A DNA stretch of 12,514 nucleotides from JANOGU01 sp964602115 (GTDB lineage Bacteria > Pseudomonadota > Alphaproteobacteria > Rhodobacterales > Rhodobacteraceae). Within the stretch, counting starts at the first letter, position 1, and each line of letters begins with the position of its first letter. Below are positions 1 to 5,846 of the stretch, piece by piece. The DNA lies in contig CAZRQN010000084.1 in assembly GCA_964602115.1 (NCBI GenBank), positions 1 to 12,514 on the forward strand. The letters are read 5' to 3'. A program made the position numbers and the translations under genes. The notes under the pieces are model-generated. The model saw only the letters and a program-made list of their open reading frames with translations. It was not told the DNA's origin and ran no database searches.

Positions 1-24
1 GCGCCTGCCTCTTTCTGACCTTCC

Positions 25-89
25 CTTGCATCATCCTTGGACAAATACCCCGGGGGCCGGGGCAGCGCCCCGGGTCTCTCCACGAGACC
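25..89. repeat. GC hairpins plus GGGGTATTTG-type tail, intergenic repeat candidate
   Basis: Two adjoining hairpins are seen: CCGGGGC/GCCCCGG (57-73, three-base loop) and GGTCTC/GAGACC (73-89, five-base loop). On the minus strand they lead into CCCCGGGGTATTTGTCCAAG and GATGATGCAAGGG. A CCCCGG(A/G)GTATTT-CCAAGATGAAG-like tail behind GC hairpins is a motif I recall at many gene ends in Rhodobacterales; this is memory, not a search. No gene is supported in bases 1-254. Confidence 0.4.
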
Positions 90-183
90 GGACCTCAGAG
101 ACACAAGCGCAACGCGAGGCGCGCCCGCCAGGGCGCAAGACGGCCGCAGGCGCTGTCCTCTCCGCCTCCTCGGCGAGGGGGTC

Positions 184-209
184 CAAGGGGGCGGGAAGCC
201 GCCCCCTTG
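184..209 (-). terminator. Hairpin after the protease gene, probable terminator
   Basis: A perfect 11-bp stem (CAAGGGGGCGG / CCGCCCCCTTG on either strand) with a four-base loop, 45 bases past the protease stop. A smaller 5-bp hairpin (GCGGC / GCCGC, 220-232) lies between. No T-run follows, but on the minus strand the right arm is followed by GACCCCC, a context I associate with Rhodobacterales gene ends. It probably marks the end of the luxR-luxI-protease transcript. Confidence 0.6.
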
Positions 210-254
210 CTTCCCCCAAGCGGCAAAGCCGCGCGGGAGGGGGGCGAGAACGGC

Positions 255-1652
255 TCAGAAGCGGAAGCGCAGCCGCAGGACCTCTCCGTCACGCAGGACA
301 TCCAGCGTCCAGTTCCGGCGGCCCATGCCCGCAAGCACCGGCACCTGCGCCGGGTCGCCCACTGCCATGCCGTTGATGGCGAAGATCACATCGCCCGGAC
401 GAAGTCCGGTGCGGGCCGCGCGGTCCTGCAGGTCGGTGACCACCACTGCCGAGACATCGGGCGGCAGGTCGAGCTGGTCGGAGATCTCGCGCGGCAGGCG
501 ATCCACCGTCAGCCCCCGCAGCGCCACATCGGCCGTGACGGAAGTGGACTCGCTGGGGCGCTCCGGCGGCGCGGTCAGCGTCACGCTGGCCTCTTGCGCC
601 CGTCCGTCGCGCAGGAACAGCACCGGCAGTTCAGCCCCCGGGCCAGCAACGGCGATGCGGAAATCGACCTCGGGCGGGCTCTGAACCGGCAGGGTGTCGA
701 GCGCGAGGATGATGTCGCCGGGCTGAAGCCCAGCGGCGGCGAAGGGGCTGTCCGGATGAAGTTCCGCTACCACCACCCCCTGCGGCCGGTCGAGCCCCAT
801 GGCCTCGGCCATCGCCGCATCCACCGCCTGGCCGGTCATCCCCGCCCAGGGGTGAGTGAAACGTGCAGCACCGGCCCGGGCCTGCTGCAGAACGGCGGCG
901 ACGAGTTTCGAGGGGATCGCGAAGCCTACGCCGTTCGAGCCGCCGTCGCGCGACAGGATCGCGGTGTTGATGCCGAGCAGCCGGCCACGCATGTCGATCA
1001 GCGCTCCGCCGGAGTTGCCCGGATTGATCGGGGCATCGGTCTGGAGGAAGTAGCCGCGCTCCGACCCTTCCGACAGCGTCGAGCGGCCGAGGCCGGAGAT
1101 GATGCCGGAGGACACGGTCTGGCCGACGCCAAAGGGATTTCCGATGGCAAGGACCAGCGCCCCGACCTCGGCACGGTCGCTGTCGGCGAATTCCAGCACC
1201 GGCAGATCGGCGGCGCCGCGCAGGCGGATGACCGCGAGATCGCTTTCCTCGTCGGTCAGCACGATCTCGCCGTCGAACTCGCGGCGGTCGGCGAGCACCA
1301 CCCGGATCTGATCGGCCTGACCCACCACATGGAAGTTCGAGACCACCAGCCCGTCCGCCGTGAGGATGACGCCGGAACCCAGCGAGTTTTCCACCTGCGG
1401 CCTGGGGTTGTTCAGCTCGTTGAAAAGCTGGGACAGCATCGGGTCGCCGGCATAGGGGCTCTGCCCCTGGTCGGTGAAGGTGGTGGCATAGATATTGACC
1501 ACCGCCGGCGTCGCCTGGCGCACCAGAGGCGCGAAGGAAAGCTGCATCTGCCCAAGGCTTTCGGGCACTGTCTCGGCCCCGGCGGGTGCCGCGGGGAGAT
1601 GCAGGCCGGCAAGAAGCGCCAGCGCCAGTCCGGCAAGGAAGCGGCGGACCAA
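255..1652 (-). CDS. Do/HtrA-type periplasmic serine protease (DegP/DegQ family), TTG start
   Basis: 465 residues. A signal peptide spans about residues 1-26 (basic VRR, hydrophobic core, AAPAGA before the mature end), so the protein is exported to the periplasm. The trypsin-like domain carries the complete catalytic triad: H108 (SNFHVVG), D138 (ESDLAVIRL) and S214 in GNSGG (INPGNSGGALID). Two PDZ domains follow, about 268-360 (GLQPGDIILALD) and about 377-463 (GLRPGDVIFAING). The family degrades and chaperones misfolded envelope proteins. The TTG at 1652 is chosen because GGAGG lies eight bases ahead. The in-frame GTG at 1661 directly abuts that GGAGG, too close to use it, and the longer open frame overlaps luxI. 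It follows luxI by 74 bases and ends before hairpins at 184-232. Confidence 0.93.
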   Translation of the reverse strand: MVRRFLAGLALALLAGLHLPAAPAGAETVPESLGQMQLSFAPLVRQATPAVVNIYATTFTDQGQSPYAGDPMLSQLFNELNNPRPQVENSLGSGVILTADGLVVSNFHVVGQADQIRVVLADRREFDGEIVLTDEESDLAVIRLRGAADLPVLEFADSDRAEVGALVLAIGNPFGVGQTVSSGIISGLGRSTLSEGSERGYFLQTDAPINPGNSGGALIDMRGRLLGINTAILSRDGGSNGVGFAIPSKLVAAVLQQARAGAARFTHPWAGMTGQAVDAAMAEAMGLDRPQGVVVAELHPDSPFAAAGLQPGDIILALDTLPVQSPPEVDFRIAVAGPGAELPVLFLRDGRAQEASVTLTAPPERPSESTSVTADVALRGLTVDRLPREISDQLDLPPDVSAVVVTDLQDRAARTGLRPGDVIFAINGMAVGDPAQVPVLAGMGRRNWTLDVLRDGEVLRLRFRF

Positions 1653-1726
1653 GCGGGTCACCTCCGTGGAAGCATGAACCAATGCCCCGCGTATGCCGCG
1701 CCGGTCCTCTTCCCGCAAGCGGCCCG

Positions 1727-2317
1727 TCAGTGCAGGGCGGAGGTGAAGTCCATCGACACGACCTGATTGTCGGTCCCGTCGATATTCAGCACCGGACCCA
1801 TCGCCGTCATCCGTACACCGACACGGTTGCACCAGCGCGGCCAGTTGGCGTTCAGCAGCGTCAGGCAATGGGTGGCGCCCAGGCGGCGTGCAGCGCGGCC
1901 CAGTTCCTCCACCAGACGCGCATGAACCTTGCGCCGCTCGGCCATCGGCACGTCATGGCTGACGAAGAGCCGCGAGCTTTCCCAGACGGTCTCGGCCACC
2001 GGCGCCTCGTCATGGAGCAGATCGGCCGGAATCGTGTCCAGAAGGCCGCGCTGCGCATCGCGGATCATGTAGCTGTAGATCCCGACCTTCATCGTCGTCG
2101 GCGTCAGGCGATTGCCGGCCAGGACCCGGCCCAGTTCGTCATGCACCACCACCCAGCGCGAGGCCGGCGTGTCGTACTGGTCATATTCCATGCCCATGGC
2201 CTCGGGCAGCTTCCACTTGTTGTGGACAATGAACAGGTCGCGCCGCGCGCGCATGTAATTGGCAAAGAGCTCGCCATGGTTGTGGAGATTGGCGAAAGAC
2301 AGCGTGGTTGACTGCAT
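1727..2317 (-). CDS. LuxI-family acyl-homoserine-lactone synthase (GtaI/CerI-like)
   Basis: 196 residues. LuxI enzymes make the AHL signal from S-adenosylmethionine and an acyl-ACP in the cytoplasm. The invariant family residues are visible: R25/R26, F29 and W35 (RARRDLFIVHNKWKLP), D45 and D48 (MEYDQYDTPASRW), R70 (AGNRLTPT), and E113 and R116 (VWESSRLFV). The start at 2317 is chosen because AGGAGG lies five bases ahead; an in-frame ATG at 2344 has no such site. It follows luxR after 54 bases, so the two are probably co-transcribed. Acyl chain length cannot be read from the sequence; relatives in Rhodobacter make long-chain AHLs. No terminator is seen after the stop, and the protease gene starts 74 bases on. 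Confidence 0.92.
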   Translation of the reverse strand: MQSTTLSFANLHNHGELFANYMRARRDLFIVHNKWKLPEAMGMEYDQYDTPASRWVVVHDELGRVLAGNRLTPTTMKVGIYSYMIRDAQRGLLDTIPADLLHDEAPVAETVWESSRLFVSHDVPMAERRKVHARLVEELGRAARRLGATHCLTLLNANWPRWCNRVGVRMTAMGPVLNIDGTDNQVVSMDFTSALH

Positions 2318-2371
2318 GGCGGCCTCCTGCAGGATGGTCTTCACACACTGGACACAACAAGGACGGAACTG

Positions 2372-3004
2372 TCAGATCAGGCGATAGTCCTTGGCGCGCT
2401 GGATCGCCTCGGCGGTGGTTCGGGCCATGAGCCGGATCCGTGCCGAGGTGATCCTCGCCTTCAGCGCACTTTCGGAAATTCCCAGCTTCGCGGCCGCTGC
2501 GGCATGCCGGTCCCCCCCGGCGATGAACCGCAGGGCCTCGATCTGGGCCCGGGTAAGTTCCTCCGGCGGCTCGGTCAGGTCATGCAGGCGCGTGACGATC
2601 GATTCCGCCAGCTGAATTTCGTTATCGGCGAATTCCCGATCCGCCCTTGCGAATGAAGCGATTGTCCGGGAACGAATCGGCCCGCAGGCAATCGTGAAGC
2701 CGAACTTCAGCCCGAATCGCGCGGCTTCGTTGAAGATGCCGAAAGGATCGGGAACCGAGGGATCGCTCCACCGGATCCAGCCGGATTTGGAAAAACCCCA
2801 GGCTGTCATCGGGTCGCGCAGCACATATCCGTTCTCGGTATAGTGGTCGAGCCAGCGCTGATCGTAGGTCTGAAAGGTCATCAGCGGGGCCGTGAATCGG
2901 ATATGCAAGCCGAGGAAATAGCCCCCAGGCGCTATCAGCGACAGCTGATGCAGGTCCAGTTCCATTCCCTGCTTGATCGTCATCTGTACGGTATCGTGCA
3001 TCAT
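2372..3004 (-). CDS. LuxR-family AHL-responsive transcriptional regulator (GtaR/CerR-like)
   Basis: 210 residues from the ATG pair at 3001-3004. The N-terminal autoinducer-binding domain (about 15-145) has the ligand-pocket residues of TraR/LuxR in correct spacing: W51, Y55, D64, P65 and W79. The C-terminal LuxR helix-turn-helix domain (about 149-210) holds LTRAQIEALRFIAGG, AAAKLGISESALKARI and the conserved G164. The glutamate normally found at the TraR E178 position is a glutamine (Q154). It is expected to bind the AHL made by the adjacent luxI product and act as a dimer on DNA. The start is uncertain: no good ribosome binding site precedes any candidate, and in-frame ATGs lie at 3070, 3004, 3001, 2983 and 2965. 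The homologous part begins near DLHQLSLIAPGGYF. Gene order R then I matches gtaRI of Rhodobacter capsulatus. Confidence 0.9.
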   Translation of the reverse strand: MMHDTVQMTIKQGMELDLHQLSLIAPGGYFLGLHIRFTAPLMTFQTYDQRWLDHYTENGYVLRDPMTAWGFSKSGWIRWSDPSVPDPFGIFNEAARFGLKFGFTIACGPIRSRTIASFARADREFADNEIQLAESIVTRLHDLTEPPEELTRAQIEALRFIAGGDRHAAAAAKLGISESALKARITSARIRLMARTTAEAIQRAKDYRLI

Positions 3005-3094
3005 GATTCTGCAACAACCATAGGATGCGAAAACGGACTTCGCCAGATTAAGAACACGGAAACGCGGCATTTTTTGCCAAATCTTGCCAGAATC

Positions 3095-3115
3095 CCGTTT
3101 CCAAACCGGAAACGG
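3095..3115. promoter_or_regulatory. 21-base perfect inverted repeat ahead of luxR, operator candidate
   Basis: The arms CCGTTTCC (3095-3102) and GGAAACGG (3108-3115) are perfect inverted copies around the five-base centre AAACC. The element lies about 91 bases before the chosen luxR start and directly beyond the terminator hairpin of rplQ. Its length and two-fold symmetry are what one expects of a LuxR-dimer site (lux boxes are 18-20 base dyads), but the sequence does not match the classical lux box. It could also be a second hairpin of the terminator. Confidence 0.4.
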
Positions 3116-3117
3116 AA

Positions 3118-3152
3118 GCGCCCGCGGACCGGAGTCACCGGTCCGCGGGCGC
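3118..3152 (-). terminator. Perfect 15-bp hairpin ending the alpha operon
   Basis: The arms GCGCCCGCGGACCGG and CCGGTCCGCGGGCGC pair perfectly around a five-base loop, 23 bases after the rplQ stop. The downstream minus-strand sequence is TTCCGTTTCC, a moderately T-rich tail. It is the strongest hairpin in the window and almost certainly terminates the ribosomal transcript before the quorum-sensing genes. Confidence 0.8.
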
Positions 3153-3175
3153 GATTCAATCGGTCAGAGTAGAGA

Positions 3176-3586
3176 TCAGCTCGCGGGTGATTCTTCGCGA
3201 GCGCGGTCGGCGGCACCCTTGGCGGAGGGGTCGCGATCGACGAATTCGACGATCGCCATCGGCGCCATGTCACCGTAGCGGAAACCGGCCTTCAGGACGC
3301 GCAGATAGCCACCCTGACGCTCCTTGTAGCGCGGGCCGATCACCGAGAAGAGGCGCGTGACGTGCTTGTCTTCCTTGAGCTGCGCGGCGGCCATGCGGCG
3401 GGCATGCAGGTCGCCGCGCTTGGCGAGCGTGACGAGCTTCTCGACCACCGGACGCAGGTCCTTGGCCTTGGGCAGCGTCGTCTTGATCTGCTCATGTTCG
3501 ATAAGTGCACCCGCCATGTTGGCGAACATCGCCTTGCGGTGCTCATGGGTGCGGTTGAAGCGGCGGTTGCCGTTACCGTGGTTCAT
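3176..3586 (-). CDS. rplQ: 50S ribosomal protein L17 (bL17)
   Basis: 136 residues, slightly longer than E. coli L17 (127) through a polar C-terminal tail. bL17 lies near the peptide exit tunnel on the large subunit. The N-terminus MNHGNGNRRFNRTHEHRKAM leads into FANMAGALIEHEQIKTTLPK (21-40). The signature GDLHARRMAAAQLKEDKHVT (58-77) follows. GGAGA lies about eight bases ahead of the ATG. The 142-base gap from rpoA is wide for this pair and holds a palindrome at 3676-3724 and a TATAAA word (minus strand, 3606-3611) that might be a -10 element without a recognisable -35. A strong hairpin follows the gene and closes the alpha operon. Confidence 0.97.
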   Translation of the reverse strand: MNHGNGNRRFNRTHEHRKAMFANMAGALIEHEQIKTTLPKAKDLRPVVEKLVTLAKRGDLHARRMAAAQLKEDKHVTRLFSVIGPRYKERQGGYLRVLKAGFRYGDMAPMAIVEFVDRDPSAKGAADRAREESPAS

Positions 3587-3675
3587 CTCTGGTCTCCGTT
3601 ACGTCTTTATACTTTGTGTTGCGGGGAGCCGTGGCCCTTGTCCCGCGTCGTTGGGGCCTTGCGGCCCGGGTCGTC

Positions 3676-3724
3676 TTGGTGGGTTGGCACCCACCCTACG
3701 CATAGGGCGGGTGAAATCCACCAA
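3676..3724. repeat. Imperfect palindrome between rpoA and rplQ, intergenic repeat candidate
   Basis: A two-part inverted repeat. The outer arms TTGGTGG / CCACCAA (7 bp) enclose, after a small internal loop, inner arms CACCCACCCT / AGGGCGGGTG (10 positions, one mismatch) with a six-base loop. It begins five bases after the rpoA stop. The words CGTAGGGTGGGTGCCAACCCACC (split over the arms) resemble a GGGTGGGT-type palindromic intergenic repeat that I recall from proteobacterial genomes. That identification is by memory and only one copy is visible here. Confidence 0.5.
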
Positions 3725-3728
3725 CCGG

Positions 3729-4745
3729 TCAGAACTGGTCCTCGAAGCGCTTGGCCAGGTCCTCGATATTCTCCGGCGGCCAGTCCTCGACTTCCATGCC
3801 GAGGTGCAGGCCCATGCCGGACAGCACTTCCTTGATCTCGTTCAGCGACTTGCGGCCGAAGTTCGGGGTGCGGAGCATCTCCGCCTCGGTCTTCTGGATC
3901 AGGTCGCCGATATAGACGATGTTGTCGTTCTTCAGGCAGTTGGCGGACCGGACCGACAGTTCCAGCTCGTCCACCTTCTTCAGCAGCAGCGGGTTGAACT
4001 CCAGCCCCGCGTCCTCGATGCCCTTGCCGGCCTGCTCGGGTTCGTCGAAGTTGACGAAGATCGCCAGCTGGTCCTGCAGGATGCGCGCGGCATAGGCCAC
4101 GGCGTCGTCAGGCGACAGCGAGCCATTGGTCTCGATCTTCATCGTCAGCTTGTCATAATCGAGCACCTGGCCCTCGCGGGTAGGCGTGACCTCGTAGCTG
4201 ACCTTCTTCACCGGGGTGAAGATGGCGTCGATCGGGATCAGGCCGATGGGCGCGTCCTCGGGCCGGTTCTTGTCGGCCGAGACATAGCCCTTGCCGGTGT
4301 TGACCGTCAGTTCCATGTAAACATCGGCGCCGTCGTCGAGATGGCAGATCACATGGTCCTTGTTCAGCACGTCGATGCCGTTCGAGGTGGCGATGTCGCC
4401 GGCGGTGACGACGCCCGGCCCCTTGGCCGAGATCGAAAGCCGCTTCGGCCCCTCGACATCCATCTTCAGGGCGACGCCCTTGAGGTTCAGCACGATGTCG
4501 GTGACATCCTCGCGCACCCCGGCGACCGAGGAGAACTCGTGCAGGACGTTGTCGATCTGCACCGAGGTAATCGCACCCCCCTGCAGCGATGACATCAGCA
4601 CCCGGCGCAGCGCGTTGCCGAGCGTAAGGCCGAAGCCGCGCTCCAGCGGTTCGGCGATGACAGTCGCCGTCCGGCTGGCGTCCGGACCCGGCTTTACGAC
4701 CAGCTGGGTCGGCTTGATGAGTTCGAGCCAATTCTTGTGGATCAT
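3729..4745 (-). CDS. rpoA: DNA-directed RNA polymerase subunit alpha
   Basis: 338 residues, the standard alphaproteobacterial length. The subunit dimerises to nucleate RNA polymerase assembly and contacts promoter UP elements and activators. The N-terminal domain (about 1-232) includes GFGLTLGNALRRVLMSSLQG (37-56), which covers the dimer/beta-contacting region. After a linker, the C-terminal domain (about 250-325) carries VRSANCLKNDNIVYIGDL with R266, equivalent to the DNA-contacting R265 of E. coli, and GRKSLNEIKEVL with K299, equivalent to K298. MIHKNWLELIKP is chosen as start because it is the family N-terminus and GGAGG lies eight bases ahead. An ATG 105 bases upstream would run through the hairpin region and is rejected. 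Confidence 0.98.
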   Translation of the reverse strand: MIHKNWLELIKPTQLVVKPGPDASRTATVIAEPLERGFGLTLGNALRRVLMSSLQGGAITSVQIDNVLHEFSSVAGVREDVTDIVLNLKGVALKMDVEGPKRLSISAKGPGVVTAGDIATSNGIDVLNKDHVICHLDDGADVYMELTVNTGKGYVSADKNRPEDAPIGLIPIDAIFTPVKKVSYEVTPTREGQVLDYDKLTMKIETNGSLSPDDAVAYAARILQDQLAIFVNFDEPEQAGKGIEDAGLEFNPLLLKKVDELELSVRSANCLKNDNIVYIGDLIQKTEAEMLRTPNFGRKSLNEIKEVLSGMGLHLGMEVEDWPPENIEDLAKRFEDQF

Positions 4746-4812
4746 GCCTGTCGCCTCCATACCTGCCCGCCAGCCATGACCGTTGCCTGCGGGCGCCCGA
4801 GGTGAATCGAAT

Positions 4813-4841
4813 CCCGGACCGCGCTGGGGGCGCGATCCGGG
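4813..4841 (-). promoter_or_regulatory. 12-bp hairpin between rpsK and rpoA
   Basis: The arms CCCGGATCGCGC and GCGCGGTCCGGG (minus strand) pair over 12 positions with one G-U wobble in RNA, around a five-base loop CCCCA. It starts 13 bases after the rpsK stop and ends 67 bases before the rpoA ATG. No T-tract follows. It may be a read-through attenuator or processing site where rpsD is found in other bacteria, or a stabiliser of the rpsM-rpsK transcript. Confidence 0.5.
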
Positions 4842-4854
4842 GAATTGCAAATAA

Positions 4855-5256
4855 TCAGACGCGGCGGCGCTTCGGCGGCCGGCAACCGTTGTGGGCGATC
4901 GGGGTCACATCGCGGATCGACGTGATCTGGAACCCGACGGCGGCAAGCGCGCGCAGGGCGCTCTCGCGGCCCGAACCGGGGCCCTGAACTTCCACTTCCA
5001 GCGTGCGCACCCCGTGCTCCTGGGCCTTGCGGCCGGCGTCTTCCGCAGCCATCTGCGCCGCATAGGGCGTGGACTTGCGCGAGCCCTTGAAGCCCATCGT
5101 GCCGGCCGAGGACCAGGCGATGGCATTGCCCTGTACGTCGGAGATCAGCACTTTGGTGTTGTTGAAGGACGAGTTCACATGCGCCACACCAGCGGCGATG
5201 TTCTTGCGTTCCTTCTTCTTGGTGCGGGCGGCGGTCTTGCTTGTTTCGCGTGCCAT
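4855..5256 (-). CDS. rpsK: 30S ribosomal protein S11 (uS11)
   Basis: 133 residues, close to the usual 129-130. uS11 forms part of the platform of the small subunit near the mRNA exit. The core KKERKNIAAGVAHVNSSFNN (14-33), SDVQGNAIAWSSAGTMGFKG (39-58) and the C-terminal signature DVTPIAHNGCRPPKRRRV (116-133) are intact. The first twelve residues (MARETSKTAART) are slightly longer and more variable than in relatives. The ribosome binding site is weak (GGGG, about 9-12 bases ahead of the ATG), suggesting coupling to rpsM 12 bases upstream. In many bacteria rpsD follows next; here a 109-base gap leads to rpoA. Confidence 0.97.
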   Translation of the reverse strand: MARETSKTAARTKKKERKNIAAGVAHVNSSFNNTKVLISDVQGNAIAWSSAGTMGFKGSRKSTPYAAQMAAEDAGRKAQEHGVRTLEVEVQGPGSGRESALRALAAVGFQITSIRDVTPIAHNGCRPPKRRRV

Positions 5257-5268
5257 GATCCGTGCCCC

Positions 5269-5637
5269 TTATTTCTTCTTGCCGGCGATGGGTTTCGACG
5301 GGCCCTTGCGGGTGCGGGCGTTGGTATGGGTGCGCTGACCGCGAACCGGCAGGTTCTTGCGGTGACGCAGGCCACGGTAGCAGCCGAGGTCCATCAGACG
5401 CTTGATGTTCATCGACACTTCGCGCCGCAGGTCGCCCTCGACGGTATAGTTGGCGTCGATATGCTCGCGGATCGCCAGCACTTCGGCATCGGTGAGCTGG
5501 TTGACGCGGCGGGCGGCGTCGATGCCGACGGCCTCGCAGATCTTGCCGGCAACGGCCGGGCCGATGCCGTGGATATAGGTCAGCGCGATGGGAACGCGCT
5601 TGGCGGTGGGAATATTGACGCCTGCGATGCGGGCCAA
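5269..5637 (-). CDS. rpsM: 30S ribosomal protein S13 (uS13), TTG start
   Basis: 122 residues when read from a TTG codon, exactly the usual alphaproteobacterial length. uS13 sits in the head of the small subunit and contacts the P-site tRNA and the large subunit at intersubunit bridges. The N-terminus ARIAGVNIPTAKR, the helix-hairpin-helix YIHGIGPAVAGKIC (21-34) and the signature GCYRGLRHRKNLPVRGQRTH (85-104) are all canonical. The TTG is chosen because family members begin at this residue and AAGGA lies eight bases ahead of it. An upstream in-frame ATG at 5670 would add eleven unconserved residues. rpsK follows after 12 bases. Confidence 0.95.
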   Translation of the reverse strand: MARIAGVNIPTAKRVPIALTYIHGIGPAVAGKICEAVGIDAARRVNQLTDAEVLAIREHIDANYTVEGDLRREVSMNIKRLMDLGCYRGLRHRKNLPVRGQRTHTNARTRKGPSKPIAGKKK

Positions 5638-5713
5638 GGTCTTCGTCCTTTCGTTGCGGTTCCGTAGCACCAGAACCTTTTTTCACAACCGCAGCCCCTG
5701 CGAGGGGCCACGC

Positions 5714-5742
5714 GACTCGATGGCAGCAAAGCCACCTGTCAA
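5714..5742 (-). promoter_or_regulatory. Candidate promoter of the alpha operon (rpsM-rpsK-rpoA-rplQ)
   Basis: A perfect -35 hexamer TTGACA, preceded by C as is common in alphaproteobacterial promoters, occupies 5737-5742 on the minus strand. With a 16- or 17-base spacer the -10 would be TCGAGT or CGAGTC, which match TATAAT poorly. It lies about 77 to 100 bases ahead of rpsM in an intergenic space of about 209 bases, after the strong hairpin behind adk. The -35 is convincing; the -10 is not. Confidence 0.42.
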
Positions 5743-5801
5743 GTCGATTCTCTTGCGAGACGGGGCGACTTATGGGGTTTTGACCGGCGCGTCAAGGGCC
5801 G

Positions 5802-5832
5802 GCGCCGCAGTGCCGATGCGGCAGTGCGGCGC
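5802..5832 (-). terminator. Long hairpin after adk, probable transcription end
   Basis: Arms of 8 bp (GCGCCGCA / TGCGGCGC) are followed after one mismatch by 5 more pairs (TGCCG / CGGCA) and a three-base loop. It begins 15 bases after the adk stop. The following minus-strand sequence (GGCCCTTGACGCG) has no T-run, so it does not look like a textbook intrinsic terminator. Its strength and position, just before a candidate promoter, make a transcription boundary likely. Confidence 0.5.
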
Positions 5833-5846
5833 TCGCGGAACCCCGC

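Noticed and set aside
1..34. Possible start of a further minus-strand gene at the left edge (ATG ATG CAA GGG AAG ...)
   Set aside because: Only about eleven codons are visible, the ribosome binding site abuts the ATG, and the sequence fits the intergenic tail motif at least as well.
207..1766. 519-codon open frame on the plus strand opposite the protease gene
   Set aside because: It is the reverse-complement shadow of the protease and luxI genes in GC-rich DNA; its translation has no recognisable domain.
2318..2371. Search for a lux box in the luxR-luxI spacer
   Set aside because: Only short imperfect symmetries such as CTGATC/TGACAG were found; nothing of 18-20 bases.
3066..3090. Sigma-54-like sequence TGGCAAGATTTGGCA ahead of luxR
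   Set aside because: The GG and GC doublets are nine bases apart instead of the required ten, and the flanking consensus is poor.
3357..4592. 411-codon plus-strand open frame across rplQ and rpoA
   Set aside because: Antisense to two certain genes; low-complexity composition expected from codon bias of the opposite strand.
4742..5686. 314-codon minus-strand open frame overlapping rpsM and rpsK in another frame
   Set aside because: Arg/Gln-rich out-of-frame product; the true genes S13 and S11 occupy the same DNA.
5638..5846. Possible rpmJ (bL36) or other small gene in the adk-rpsM spacer
   Set aside because: No frame shows the bL36 pattern or any conserved small protein; the spacer is explained by hairpin and promoter-like sequence.
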